DNA of 64,000 bases from CAVQKZ01 sp963837325 (GCA_963837325.1 CAWIMV010000002.1:1335952-1399951), one strand, 5' to 3'; shown: positions 1 through 9,089, counted from the stretch's first letter. Program-made: numbers and translations. The notes: generated by a model not told the origin, from the letters alone.

Positions 1-937
1 CCGGCGCACCCAACGCCAGCCCCGACAGATCGTCGAGCGTCACCCCCAACACCATTGCCGCCGCGCTCAGCACCCGCGCGGCGTTGAGCGTGCAGACCAG
101 CGGCAGGAAGGCGCCGGTGGCGTCGGCGAAGCCAGCGACGAACCCGGAGGGATCCGCGGTCGGCGTCGTGCTGACTCCGCACACGACGCCGGACGTACCG
201 ATCGACACGATGACGTCGCCGACCTGAGCCGCGACGCCCAGCGCCGCCGCGGCGTTGTCTCCGGTGCCGGCGGCGAGCAGTTGCCCGCCGGTGGTCGTCC
301 CCGCGCTCTCGGCCGGGCCCAGGACGCGCGGCAGCAGCGGCACGTCGCCGAACGCCATGCGAACGAGATCCTCGCGGTACTCCCCGGCGGCGGGCGACCA
401 GTACCCGGTGCCGCTGGCGTCCCCGCGGTCGGTGCTGATGTCGTCGATGCCGGGCGCGCCGCGCAACTGCCAGGTGAGCCAGTCGTGCGGCAAACAGACG
501 GCGGCGGTGCGGGCGGCGTTGTCGGGCTCGGCGCCCTTCAGCCAGCGCAGCTTGGTGACGGTGAACGACGCCACCGGCACCGACCCGACTGCTCGGGCCC
601 ACTCCACCGCGCCGCCGGGCAGTTCCTCCACCAGTTCGGCTGCGGCCTTGGCCGAGCGGGTGTCGTTCCACAGCACGGCGTCGCGCACGACGTCGCCGGA
701 GGAGTCGAGGCAGACCATCCCGTGCTGCTGACCGCCGACTGAAACCGCCGCAACGTCATCGAGGCCGCCCGCAGCGTGAATTGCGGCCTCAAGTGCCGAC
801 CACCACGCCCGCGGATCGACCGACGTTCCGTCCGGATGCGGGGCCGAGCCGGTGCGCACCAGCTCGCCGGTTTCGGCGTCGCGGACGACCACCTTGCACG
901 ACTGGGTCGACGAGTCGACGCCGGCGACCAGAGTCAT
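1..937 (-). CDS. xylB: Xylulokinase, 3' end outside window
   Basis: FGGY-family sugar kinase that phosphorylates D-xylulose to D-xylulose 5-phosphate in the cytoplasm, after XylA. About 312 N-terminal residues are visible; the C-terminal domain lies beyond base 1. Seen: the N-terminal phosphate-binding segment GVDSSTQSCKVVV, the GGQQHGMVCLD and LWNDTRS motifs of the FGGY N-domain, GIDDISTDRGDASGTGYW, and a GTGDN turn followed by SIGTSGVV. The start is the ATG at 937, which puts the phosphate-binding loop at the very N-terminus as in the family. It lies 6 bp downstream of xylA on the same strand, so the two are almost surely one operon. Confidence 0.93.
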   Translation of the reverse strand, partial: MTLVAGVDSSTQSCKVVVRDAETGELVRTGSAPHPDGTSVDPRAWWSALEAAIHAAGGLDDVAAVSVGGQQHGMVCLDSSGDVVRDAVLWNDTRSAKAAAELVEELPGGAVEWARAVGSVPVASFTVTKLRWLKGAEPDNAARTAAVCLPHDWLTWQLRGAPGIDDISTDRGDASGTGYWSPAAGEYREDLVRMAFGDVPLLPRVLGPAESAGTTTGGQLLAAGTGDNAAAALGVAAQVGDVIVSIGTSGVVCGVSTTPTADPSGFVAGFADATGAFLPLVCTLNAARVLSAAAMVLGVTLDDLSGLALGAP

Positions 938-943
938 CGTGAC

Positions 944-2131
944 TCAGCGGGCACCGAGGAGGTGCTCGATCGCCAGCTGGTTGAGGCGGACGAAGCCGTA
1001 CCCGCGCTCGCCCGCGGCCACCGGGTCGTAGTCCTCGAACGCGCTGCGGTCGGCGAGCAGCCCGTGCACGTCCTCGCCCGGGTCGAGGGTGGGAGTGGCG
1101 AGTGCGGCCACGCCGCCCTGCTCCCACGCCGCCTGAACCTCGGGATCGGCCCGGAAGGCCGCGGCCCGTTCCTTCAGCAGCAGGTAGGTGCTCATATTCG
1201 CCGCCGCCGACTGCCACACGCCCTCGATGTTCTCGGTGCGGGCGGGTTTGTAGTCGAAGTGCCGCGGGCCGTCGTAAACCGGGCCGCCGCCCTGCGGGCC
1301 GTGCTCGAGCAGGTCGACGAGGAAGAACGCGTTGAGCAGGTCGCCGTGCCCGAACACGAGGTCCTGGTCGAACTTCGGACCGCGCTGGCCGTTGAGGTCG
1401 AGGTGGAACAGCTTGCCGGCCCACAGGGCCTGGGCGATGCCGGCCACGTAGTTCAAGCCGGCCATCTGCTCGTGTCCGACCTCGGGATTGATGCCGACCA
1501 TGTCGCGGTGCTCGAGCTGCTCGATGAACGCGAGTGCGTGCCCGAGTGTGGGCAGCAGGATGTCGCCGCGGGGCTCGTTCGGCTTGGGCTCGATCGCGAA
1601 CCGCAGGCCGTAGCCCTTTTCCTTGACGTAGCCGGCCAGCAGGTCGATGCCCTCGCGGTAGCGATCGAGGGCGGCGTACACGTCCTTGGCGCCGTCGGAC
1701 TCCGAGCCTTCGCGCCCGCCCCAGAACACATAGGTCGAGGCGCCGAGCTCGGCGGCCAGGTCGATGTTGCGCAGTACCTTGCGCAGCGCGTAGCGGCGCA
1801 CGCCGCGGTCATTGCTGGTGAACCCGCCGTCCTTGAACACCGGGTGCTTGAAGAGGTTGGTCGTCATCATCGGCACGACCAGGCCTGTCTCGGCCAGGGC
1901 GTCCTTGAACCGGGCGATGTGCTTGTCGCGCTCGTCGCTGGACGAACCGAACGGGATCAGATCGTCATCATGGAACGTGACGCCCCAGGCGCCGAGCTCG
2001 GCCAGCCGGTGGACCGACTCGACCGGGTCGAGGGCGGGGCGGGTGGGGTCGCCGAAGGGGTCGAGGGCCGGCCAGCCCACCGTCCAGAGACCGAAGCTGA
2101 ACCTGTCCGACTTCTGCGGCTGCGGAGCCAT
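944..2131 (-). CDS. xylA: Xylose isomerase
   Basis: Converts D-xylose to D-xylulose; cytoplasmic TIM-barrel enzyme with two divalent metals. Seen: the catalytic FHDDD segment with His54 and Asp57 in the Streptomyces numbering, VFWGGREG, the metal-binding EPKPNEPRGD, NPEVGHEQMAGLN and HLDLNGQRGPKFDQD. I chose the ATG at 2131 (395 aa) because MAPQPQKSDRFSFGLW then aligns end to end with Streptomyces XylA and an AAAAGGGTGG Shine-Dalgarno sits just upstream; an in-frame ATG at 2152 would add seven residues. It is transcribed with xylB. No xylose regulator or transporter is visible next to it. Confidence 0.96.
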   Translation of the reverse strand: MAPQPQKSDRFSFGLWTVGWPALDPFGDPTRPALDPVESVHRLAELGAWGVTFHDDDLIPFGSSSDERDKHIARFKDALAETGLVVPMMTTNLFKHPVFKDGGFTSNDRGVRRYALRKVLRNIDLAAELGASTYVFWGGREGSESDGAKDVYAALDRYREGIDLLAGYVKEKGYGLRFAIEPKPNEPRGDILLPTLGHALAFIEQLEHRDMVGINPEVGHEQMAGLNYVAGIAQALWAGKLFHLDLNGQRGPKFDQDLVFGHGDLLNAFFLVDLLEHGPQGGGPVYDGPRHFDYKPARTENIEGVWQSAAANMSTYLLLKERAAAFRADPEVQAAWEQGGVAALATPTLDPGEDVHGLLADRSAFEDYDPVAAGERGYGFVRLNQLAIEHLLGAR

Positions 2132-2257
2132 AGCGACCACCCTTTTGCTCATCCACTGGACTAAATCGGACCTTACCCCGATTGGCCGTCGCTGGGGAGT
2201 CCGGGTTGCCGCCGCCGGGTGAGCGAAGCTCGTTCGCTGCCTCTGGACCAGGCCGGG

Positions 2258-3154
2258 CTAATGCTGCCGACCGGCGTTGGTGGTTACCGTTGTGACTGCT
2301 CCGGCGGTCACCCCCCACTTGCGCAGGACGGCGTGATATCGGCCGTCCTTGATCAGCCGACCCAGTGCCCGCGCGACCGTGTCGCGCAGCTGCGGCTCGT
2401 CCTTGGCCACGCCGATGCCGTACGGGCCGGGCTCGTACTGCGCGGTGGACGCGAGTTGGTAGAAGGCGCTGGTGCGGGTATCGGTGACGAGGGCGGCGGC
2501 CGGTGGGTAGTCGTTGAGGGTGGCGTCAGCCCGTCCGGTCCGAAGCTGGACGAGCGCATCGGTGTTGGTCTTGAAGAAGTGCACGGTGATCGGTCGGCCG
2601 GCGCAATTGCGTTGCGCCCGGGCGACGAGATCGACCTGCACGGTGCCGGTTTGCAGCGCCACGACGTGACCGCACAGGCTGCTGAGGTCACCGAGTCCGG
2701 CTGGGTTGCCGCGCTGCACCACGATTGCCGAGCCGGCCGAGAAGTAGTCGACGAAATCCAGCTTCTTCTCCCGCTCCAGCGTGTCGGTCATCGCGCTGAT
2801 CACCAGGTCGGCCCGGTGGCTGCTGACCAGCGTGGGCAACGTGGTGAAGGCGCGGTTGGTGAAGACGACCTTGACGCCGAGCAGGTCGCCCAGCACCACG
2901 CCAAGGTCGGGCTCGAAGCCAATGATCGTGCGCCCGTCCGGCGCGTACGAGGACGCGGGCGCGTACGACGCCTCGGTGACGACCCGCAGCACACCCCTCG
3001 TGCGGATCGCGCTCGGCAGGGCGTTGTGCAGTTGCGGGTCTGCCTTCAGTGCCGACATGGACTTCGGTTTGGCCGGCGACTTGTCGGCACAGCCGGCGAC
3101 GGTGACGCCCATGAGGGCAATCGCGAGGCAGGCCAGGGCGGGGCGTCTGTTCAT
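2258..3154 (-). CDS. Amino-acid-binding lipoprotein (SBP_bac_3 family)
   Basis: Solute-binding protein of the polar amino acid/glutamate ABC-transporter type, 298 aa, anchored outside the membrane. Seen: a lipoprotein signal ending VAGC (Cys22), then the family pattern with TRGVLRVVTEASYAP, IIGFEPDLGVVLGDLLG, and a hinge region containing ISAMTDTLEREKKLDFVDYF. No permease or ATPase gene is adjacent. Its ATG overlaps the stop of the upstream GGDEF-EAL gene by four bases (ATGA), so the two are translationally coupled. I infer that it may serve as a sensor for that signalling protein rather than only for uptake. The ligand is not determined by the sequence. Confidence 0.85.
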   Translation of the reverse strand: MNRRPALACLAIALMGVTVAGCADKSPAKPKSMSALKADPQLHNALPSAIRTRGVLRVVTEASYAPASSYAPDGRTIIGFEPDLGVVLGDLLGVKVVFTNRAFTTLPTLVSSHRADLVISAMTDTLEREKKLDFVDYFSAGSAIVVQRGNPAGLGDLSSLCGHVVALQTGTVQVDLVARAQRNCAGRPITVHFFKTNTDALVQLRTGRADATLNDYPPAAALVTDTRTSAFYQLASTAQYEPGPYGIGVAKDEPQLRDTVARALGRLIKDGRYHAVLRKWGVTAGAVTTVTTNAGRQH

Positions 3155-5160
3155 GATCGGCTCACTGTCGGTAGAGGGATGATGGGACTGGGATCGGTTG
3201 GCGTCAGCACGGTCAACTCGGCCGGCTCGGGCATCAGTTCCGGCCACGGTGCCGGTCGGGCGAAGTAGTAGCCCTGCGCGGAATCGCAGCCGGCTGCTTG
3301 CAGCCACTGCGCGGCGACTTCCGATTCGACGCCCTCGGCGGTCACCGTGCAGCCCAGCCCGTGACTGAGTCCGATGATCGCCAGCACGATGGATCGGTCC
3401 TGGCCGGACGTGATCAGGTCGGTGACGAACGCTTGGTCGATCTTGACTTCGTCCACCACGAGGGTGCGCAGTTGCCACAGGCCGGTATAGCCGGTGCCGA
3501 AGTCGTCGATCGAGATCGCGATTCCCGCGTTGCTCAGCGCCGTGACGGACGCCGACGCCGCCTCGGGATTCGCGGCCAGCGCGGTTTCGGTCACTTCGAG
3601 ACACAACCGTCGCGGGTCGCTGCCGGTGAGGGCGAGGATGCCCATCACGCGATCGGCGAATGTGGGCGAACTGAGGTTTCGGGTCGAGACGTTGACCGAC
3701 ACGCGCCAGTCGACGCCTCTGGCGAGCCATTCGTGCTGGTCGGTCAGCGCCCGGTTGAGCACCCAGTCGGTGAGCGGTTCGATGAGCCCGGATTCCTCCG
3801 CGGCCGGTACGAACTCGATCGGCGAGAGCAGTCCACGCCGAGGGTGCTGCCAGCGCGCGAGGGCCTCGACGCCGACGACGGCGCCAGTCACCAGGTCGAC
3901 CTGGGGTTGGTAGTGCAGCACCAGTTCGTCGCGCGTCAGCGCCTGGCGCAGTTCGCCTTGGATGATCAGGCCCGGGCGCTGTTGCTGATCGCTGCTCGGC
4001 TCGTAGACGACGATGCTCGCTGCACCGCGTTTGCCCTGGTACATGGCGGCGTCGGCCCGTCGCAGCAACTGCTCGACGCTCGCGCCGTGCTTCGGGTACA
4101 TGGCGATGCCGAAGCGGGCCTCGACCCGCAAGCTCACCGACTCGATGACGATCTCCTCGGCCAGCACTGCCCGAATGTTCTCGATCAACGCGACCGCGTC
4201 GTCCGGAGCGGAGACGCCAGGCAACAGCAGCCCGAACTCGTCGCCGCCGAGGCGGGCCACCGTGTCGTCGGTGCGCACCGATCCGCTCAGGCGATCAGCG
4301 ACCACCTGCAGCAGCGCGTCGCCGGCGTGATGACCCAGCGTGTCGTTGACGTCCTTGAAGTGATCCAGGTCGATCAGCACGAGCGCGCCGACTTCGCCGC
4401 GCTCGGCCCGGCGCATCGCAGCGTCGGCGCGCGTCCGGAACCACTCCCGGTTCGGCAGGCGGGTCAAGGAGTCGTGCAGGGCCTGATGGTGCCGCTCGGC
4501 CGCGTGCCGACGCAGGCGTCGGGTGGTCGACCACGAGATCAGGGCGAGGATGAGGTACATGGCGCCCAGCCCGATGGCTAAGCGCAGGTAGGTCCGGTAG
4601 AGCTGGTCGTGAATCTTGTGGGCGATCGCCGCGTACGGCAGGTAGATCTCCAGGATGCCGGTGGCCTCGCCCGAGCTGTTGGGCACGATCGGCTCGAGGA
4701 TGCGGATGACCTCGGCCGAGCGGTCAGAGGGGTCTTGCACCACGGCCACACTTGCGCGGCCATTGGCGGCGCTGCGGAACGCCGGGTCGCTGGCCGGCAC
4801 CGCGTCGGCGCCGCCGGAACCGTCGTCGGAGAACACGACATTGCCGCTGAAGCTGCGCAGCCGCAGCCGGCGCACCGAGCCGGAGAAAATCGCCAGGTCG
4901 GTGGCCTGCCGCACATCAGCCAGCTCGGCCGGATTCAGACCCGAGGCGAGGTCGGCAGTACCGACCGCAGGCGCGATGGCGGTCTGCTCGATGACGGCAG
5001 CCTGGTCGCGCCCCTGGTCCAGACCGAGCGCTTTGCCGGTGTGTTCGTCGTTGCGGGCCAGGACGAAGCCGAGCACCAGGACCAGGAGCAAGCTGGGCCC
5101 GGCGTACATCAGGAACAGGCGGCCGCCGACGACGCTGCCCTCTGATCTATCCCGGCCCAT
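3151..5160 (-). CDS. Membrane GGDEF-EAL c-di-GMP enzyme
   Basis: Bifunctional diguanylate cyclase/phosphodiesterase candidate, 669 aa from the ATG at 5160 (another in-frame ATG at 5238 gives 695 aa). Seen in order: transmembrane segment near residues 15-35, an external loop of about 170 residues, a second membrane segment (GLGAMYLILALISW), a GGDEF domain with intact LGGDEFGLL near residue 303, and an EAL domain with GVEALARW near 433. The EAL catalytic set is complete (VNVS, LEVTETAL, IDDFGTGY, VKIDQAF, AEGVE), so both activities are possible. It is divergent from the Tad pilus operon and coupled to the downstream binding lipoprotein, which could deliver an amino-acid signal to the external loop (inference). 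Confidence 0.93.
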   Translation of the reverse strand: MGRDRSEGSVVGGRLFLMYAGPSLLLVLVLGFVLARNDEHTGKALGLDQGRDQAAVIEQTAIAPAVGTADLASGLNPAELADVRQATDLAIFSGSVRRLRLRSFSGNVVFSDDGSGGADAVPASDPAFRSAANGRASVAVVQDPSDRSAEVIRILEPIVPNSSGEATGILEIYLPYAAIAHKIHDQLYRTYLRLAIGLGAMYLILALISWSTTRRLRRHAAERHHQALHDSLTRLPNREWFRTRADAAMRRAERGEVGALVLIDLDHFKDVNDTLGHHAGDALLQVVADRLSGSVRTDDTVARLGGDEFGLLLPGVSAPDDAVALIENIRAVLAEEIVIESVSLRVEARFGIAMYPKHGASVEQLLRRADAAMYQGKRGAASIVVYEPSSDQQQRPGLIIQGELRQALTRDELVLHYQPQVDLVTGAVVGVEALARWQHPRRGLLSPIEFVPAAEESGLIEPLTDWVLNRALTDQHEWLARGVDWRVSVNVSTRNLSSPTFADRVMGILALTGSDPRRLCLEVTETALAANPEAASASVTALSNAGIAISIDDFGTGYTGLWQLRTLVVDEVKIDQAFVTDLITSGQDRSIVLAIIGLSHGLGCTVTAEGVESEVAAQWLQAAGCDSAQGYYFARPAPWPELMPEPAELTVLTPTDPSPIIPLPTVSRS

Positions 5161-5346
5161 ACCGCCCCATCGGCTCCGCGGGGCGGAACTCAAGGATCTG
5201 GCTGGTTGCTGGGACGGATGTGGCGGGCGATAGCTCATGAGGTGGCCCCGGAGACCGGTGATCCCCAGCCGGCGGACAACCAGTTTCATTCTGCGCATAT
5301 CGCCCGTACTCTCTCGGCGAGTCACCGCGCGTCGGGGGAGGCGGCC

Positions 5347-6609
5347 ATGGCGACGGCACGGGCAATCGTCGAGGGCGAGGTCCGCGAACTCGTGCGCCGG
5401 CGCGGTATCGACCCGGTGGCCGAGCCCGACGCCGTCGCCGCATTGATCGACGAGGTGGTCTCTGACTACCTCGACCGCGCGGTCACCTCGCAGCTGCCGC
5501 CGCTGGGCGAGACCGCACCGGTGGCGCGGGCCGTGCTCGATGCCGTGGCCGGCTTCGGTCCGCTGCAGCCGTTCCTCGACGATCCGACAGTCGAGGAGAT
5601 CTGGATCAACGAACCCGGCCGGGTGTTCATCGCCCGCCGGGGCCGCTCGGAACTGACGACGTTGATCCTCACCGCTGAACAGGTCGCCGATCTCGTCGAG
5701 CGGATGCTGCGCACGTCGGGCCGGCGCATCGACCTGAGCACACCGTTCGTCGACGCCATGCTTCCGGACGGATCTCGGCTGCACGTCGTAATCCCGAACA
5801 TCACGCGGCGCGACTGGGCGGTGAACATCCGCAAGTTCCTGTTGAGCCTGAACACCATCGACGAGTTGGTCGGCGTCGGCTCGATCACCGAGCAGGCGGC
5901 GCGGTTCCTCGAGGCTTCCGTGGCCGCCGGGCTGAACATCCTGATCGCGGGCGGAACGCAGACGGGCAAGACCACGTTGCTGAACGCGCTGTGCGGCGCC
6001 ATCCCCGCCCGCGAGCGCGTGATCACCGTCGAAGAGGTCTTTGAGCTGCAGGTGCGCCTGCCCGACGTCGTGGCCATGCAGACCCGGCAGGCAAACCTCG
6101 AAGGCTCCGGCGAGATCCCATTGCGGCGCCTGGTCAAGGAAGCGCTGCGGATGCGGCCGGCGCGGTTGATCGTCGGCGAGGTGCGGCAAGAGGAATGCCT
6201 CGACCTGTTGATCGCGCTGAACAGCGGAGTGCCCGGGATGTGCACGGTCCACGCCAACTCCGCGCGCGAGGCGCTGGTCAAGATGTGCACGCTGCCGCTG
6301 TTGGCGGGAGACAACGTCTCGGCGGCATTCGTCGGGCCGACCGTGGCCGCGTCGGTCGACCTGGTCGTGCACCTGGGCCTGGACGCCAGCGGGCAGCGGC
6401 GGGTGCGCGAGATCGTCGGCGTCACCGGACGCCTGGAGGGCGAGGTCATCGAGACCAGCGACGTTTTCAGCTCGGCCAACGGACGCCTGCAACGCGGGGA
6501 CGGGTACCCGCCGCATCCCGAGCGCTATCAGGCCGCGGGCATCGACCTGATTAACGCGCTTGGGCACCGCAACGAAGGTGCCGGTGTGCACGTGGTACGG
6601 GAGGCCTGA
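5347..6609 (+). CDS. tadA: Tad/Flp pilus assembly ATPase (CpaF family)
   Basis: Secretion ATPase that drives Flp pilus assembly from the cytoplasmic face of the membrane, 420 aa. Seen: an N-terminal helical region, Walker A GGTQTGKTTL near residue 202, VITVEEVFEL (Asp-box region), Walker B-like ARLIVGEVR, and the His box CTVHANS. The start is the ATG at 5347 behind a GGGGGAGGC Shine-Dalgarno; an open frame continues upstream to 5206 but the family N-terminus fits 5347. First gene of a tightly packed operon with tadB, tadC, a pilin candidate, two TadE-like genes and a TadG-like gene. No TadZ/CpaE or prepilin peptidase is in the window. Confidence 0.95.
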   Translation: MATARAIVEGEVRELVRRRGIDPVAEPDAVAALIDEVVSDYLDRAVTSQLPPLGETAPVARAVLDAVAGFGPLQPFLDDPTVEEIWINEPGRVFIARRGRSELTTLILTAEQVADLVERMLRTSGRRIDLSTPFVDAMLPDGSRLHVVIPNITRRDWAVNIRKFLLSLNTIDELVGVGSITEQAARFLEASVAAGLNILIAGGTQTGKTTLLNALCGAIPARERVITVEEVFELQVRLPDVVAMQTRQANLEGSGEIPLRRLVKEALRMRPARLIVGEVRQEECLDLLIALNSGVPGMCTVHANSAREALVKMCTLPLLAGDNVSAAFVGPTVAASVDLVVHLGLDASGQRRVREIVGVTGRLEGEVIETSDVFSSANGRLQRGDGYPPHPERYQAAGIDLINALGHRNEGAGVHVVREA

Positions 6610-7470
6610 GTGGGCGCACTGTTGGGACTGCTGCTCGGCGCCGGTCTGTTGTTGATCTGGCGAAGCGGCCCGCGCTCGCCTCAGCGCAGCGTTGCGTCGG
6701 CTTCGGGCTGGCTGGCCCGCCGCACCGACCTGCTTCGCCAAGCCGGGGTCGACGGCGTCGGTCCGGGCCAGTTGCTCGCCGCCCAGGTGTTGAGCGCGCT
6801 GGCCGGGTTCGTCCTCGTCGTCCTGATCACGGCGACGATCGCGGTGGCGGTGTGCTTCGCCGGGTTCGGTTTCTTCGCGCCGGTCGTCATCCTGCGGCGG
6901 ATGCGCCACCGCCGGCAGGTTGCGCTGCGCGAACTGTGGCCCGAGGCCGTCGACAACCTCGCTTCCGCGGTGCGGGCCGGCATGTCGCTGCCGGAGGGCT
7001 TGGCCGCGTTGGCGGTGCGCGGTCCGGCTGAACTGCGCCCGGCGTTCGGACGGTTCGGGGCCGCCTACCGGGCGAGCGGGCGCTTCGGCGAATGTCTCGA
7101 CGCGTTGAAGCACGATCTGGCCGACCCGGTAGGGGACCGGGTCTGCGAGACGATGCGGGTCGCGCGCGAGGTGGGTGGCAGCGACCTCGGCACGGTGCTG
7201 CGGACGCTGTCGGAGCTACTGCGCTCCGACGCCCGCACCCGGTCGGAACTGGAGACCCGGCAGGGCTGGGTCGTGAACGCGGCTCGGCTCGCGGTGGCCG
7301 CACCCTGGCTGGTACTGCTGCTGCTCGGCACCCAGTCGGGCACCGTGCAGGCTTACGACTCGGCCCGTGGCAGCCTGCTGCTCGCGATCGGAGCCGGCGT
7401 GTGCGTCGTCGCATACCGGATCATGCTGCGCATCGCCCGGTTGCCGGAAAATCAGCGGGTGCTGCGATGA
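6610..7470 (+). CDS. tadB: Tad pilus inner-membrane platform protein TadB
   Basis: 286 aa membrane protein of the T2SF family that, with TadC, forms the platform through which pilin is assembled. Seen: hydrophobic segments at the N-terminus and near residues 55-95, a central cytoplasmic T2SF domain (LWPEAVDNLASAVRAGMSLP, then CETMRVAREVGGSDLGTVL), and C-terminal membrane segments. It starts with GTG directly after the tadA stop, with no gap. Its stop overlaps the tadC ATG (ATGA), so expression is coupled across the three genes. Confidence 0.9.
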   Translation: MGALLGLLLGAGLLLIWRSGPRSPQRSVASASGWLARRTDLLRQAGVDGVGPGQLLAAQVLSALAGFVLVVLITATIAVAVCFAGFGFFAPVVILRRMRHRRQVALRELWPEAVDNLASAVRAGMSLPEGLAALAVRGPAELRPAFGRFGAAYRASGRFGECLDALKHDLADPVGDRVCETMRVAREVGGSDLGTVLRTLSELLRSDARTRSELETRQGWVVNAARLAVAAPWLVLLLLGTQSGTVQAYDSARGSLLLAIGAGVCVVAYRIMLRIARLPENQRVLR

Positions 7471-8411
7471 CGTCGTGGATCGTCGGCGCCGGAATCGGCG
7501 GCCTCGCTGCGGTCGGTGTGGTGCTGGCCGTGCGGGCCGCCCCGCCGATGCGCCCCGTCCGGCTCGCTGATCGGATCGCGCCGTATCTCAACGACGCCGC
7601 GCCGCCGTCGAAGCTCCTGGCCCGCCCCTCGGCCGCGGCCACCCCGTTCGCCGTCGCTCGCCGGTTGTTCGGTCCGGCCCTCGGCGATGCCGTCAGCTTT
7701 CTGGACCGTTTGGTCGGCGGCGCGACGTCGGTCCGCCGCCGGCTGCGGGGGCTCGGCAACGGATCGACCGTCGAGGACTTTCGCATCGAGCAGGTCGTCT
7801 GGGGCGTCGTCGCCATGGTGGCGGCGGTGTTGGTCGTTGGCGCGGGCGGCTGGCTGCACGGTCGGGTCGACGTCGTTCTCGTCGGCGCCGCGGCGTGCGC
7901 CGGCCTCGTCGGCGGCGTACTCGGCCGCGACTGGTGGCTGTCGCGGCAACTCGAGCGGCGCGAGCAGGCGATGTTGGCCGAGTTCCCGGTAGTGGCCGAT
8001 CTGCTCGCGTTGTCGGTTGTCGCCGGTGAGGCACCGGCCGCAGCGTTGCAGCGGGTCTGTCGGCTTACCGGCGGAGAACTGGCCCGAGACCTCGAAGGCG
8101 CCCTTGCCCGCGCGCGGGCCGGGCAGCCGATCGTCGCCGCCCTCAGCGACCTGGCCGAGCGCACGACGCTCGAGGTTTTCGCCCGCTTCCTGCAGGGATT
8201 CGTCGTTGCGCTCGAGCGCGGCACACCGCTCGCCGACGTGCTCCGGGCTCAGGCCGTCGATGTCCGCGAGGCCGGCAAACGAGCGTTGCTCGAGGCGGGC
8301 GGGCGCAAGGAGATCTCGATGATGGTGCCGGTCGTCTTCCTGATCCTGCCTGTGACGGTTCTGTTCGCGCTGTACCCGGGCCTGGTGACGCTGACGTCGC
8401 TGGCCCGCTGA
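7467..8411 (+). CDS. tadC: Tad pilus inner-membrane platform protein TadC
   Basis: 314 aa partner of TadB with the same T2SF fold. Seen: N-terminal membrane segment, a hydrophobic pair around residues 110-150, a cytoplasmic domain (VVADLLALSVVAGEAPAAALQ, then ARFLQGFVVALERGTPLADVL), and a C-terminal membrane helix (MMVPVVFLILPVTVLFALYP). The ATG overlaps the tadB stop by four bases. The longer open frame that begins further upstream is antisense-like padding inside tadB and was not used. Confidence 0.92.
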   Translation: MTSWIVGAGIGGLAAVGVVLAVRAAPPMRPVRLADRIAPYLNDAAPPSKLLARPSAAATPFAVARRLFGPALGDAVSFLDRLVGGATSVRRRLRGLGNGSTVEDFRIEQVVWGVVAMVAAVLVVGAGGWLHGRVDVVLVGAAACAGLVGGVLGRDWWLSRQLERREQAMLAEFPVVADLLALSVVAGEAPAAALQRVCRLTGGELARDLEGALARARAGQPIVAALSDLAERTTLEVFARFLQGFVVALERGTPLADVLRAQAVDVREAGKRALLEAGGRKEISMMVPVVFLILPVTVLFALYPGLVTLTSLAR

Positions 8412-8435
8412 CGTAAGCAAAGGAGGAGCAAGACG

Positions 8436-8642
8436 ATGGTGGAGCTGGAGTTTCTGGCTGCGTTCGTGGCGCGGACGTGGACGCGAGGCCGGGGCCAGGA
8501 CCCGGAGCGGGGCGACGTTCCCGGTTGGGTCATGGTGACCGTGATGTCGGCGATCCTGGTCGTGGCGATCCTGGGGGTGTTCGAGCCGCAGATCAAGACG
8601 GCGATCGGCAATGCCCTCGATTCGGTCACGAACAGCAAATAG
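8436..8642 (+). CDS. Short single-helix protein, probable Flp-type pilin
   Basis: 68 aa protein with a charged N-terminal arm and one membrane helix (VMVTVMSAILVVAILGVF), ending in a short polar tail. It follows a very strong Shine-Dalgarno (AAAGGAGGA), as expected for the most abundant product of a pilus operon. Position between tadC and the tadE-like genes is where Tad loci carry their pilin. It lacks the usual Flp pattern of a Gly followed by a Thr-Ala-Glu-Tyr-type segment; the only candidate processing site is the RGD just before the helix. The pilin role is therefore inferred from size, topology and position. Confidence 0.7.
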   Translation: MVELEFLAAFVARTWTRGRGQDPERGDVPGWVMVTVMSAILVVAILGVFEPQIKTAIGNALDSVTNSK

Positions 8643-8645
8643 CCG

Positions 8646-9089
8646 GTGTCCCGACCGCTGCTGATGCGCCAGCGGATGGGCCGGCCCGGCGTGGCGGGGG
8701 CGGGCGACCGGGGCGCGGCCGTCGTCGACTTCGTGCTGATTGCCGTGCTGCTCGTGTTCCTGCTCTTCGCCGTGCTGCAGGTGGCGGTGTACTTCTACGC
8801 CCGCAACATCGTCGCGGCGTCGACGGCTGATGCCGCGCGCTATGCAGCCAACGCGGGCGTCGACCCGAGTCAGGGCGGACCGCGGGCCCTCGAGCTGATC
8901 GGCAAAGGGCTGGGCAGCGGGCAAGCGGCGCGGTTCTCCTGCCGGGGCAGCACGGCGATCGACGCGGCCTCCGGCCTGGCCGTGGCCACGGTGCATTGCC
9001 GCGGACGGCTCAAGCTGGTCTTCCTGCCGCTCGGCGTACCGCTGCGCATCGACGTCACGTCCTCTTCGCTCAAGGAGGCCGGGCCGTGA
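8646..9089 (+). CDS. TadE-like pseudopilin
   Basis: 147 aa, GTG start three bases after the preceding stop. Seen: a short cytoplasmic N-terminus, the TadE-type segment DRGAAVVDFVLIAVLLVFLL, then ARNIVAASTADAARYAA and a small external domain with a Cys pair. TadE-family proteins are minor pilins processed by the prepilin peptidase and sit at the base of Flp pili. The 3' end carries a CAAGGAGG Shine-Dalgarno for the next gene, which it overlaps as GTGA. Confidence 0.88.
   Translation: MSRPLLMRQRMGRPGVAGAGDRGAAVVDFVLIAVLLVFLLFAVLQVAVYFYARNIVAASTADAARYAANAGVDPSQGGPRALELIGKGLGSGQAARFSCRGSTAIDAASGLAVATVHCRGRLKLVFLPLGVPLRIDVTSSSLKEAGP

Noticed and set aside
776..2164. 462-codon plus-strand open frame
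   Set aside because: Antisense to xylA, which is certain; composition is that of a high-GC shadow frame.
2222..2238. Small hairpin AGCGAA/TTCGCT between the binding-protein gene and xylA
   Set aside because: Six-base stem without a T-run; too weak to call a terminator.
5239..7113. Long minus-strand open frame continuous with the GGDEF-EAL gene
   Set aside because: It is antisense to tadA and tadB, is rich in Arg/Asp/His as expected for a shadow frame, and has no domain; the protein begins at 5160 or 5238.
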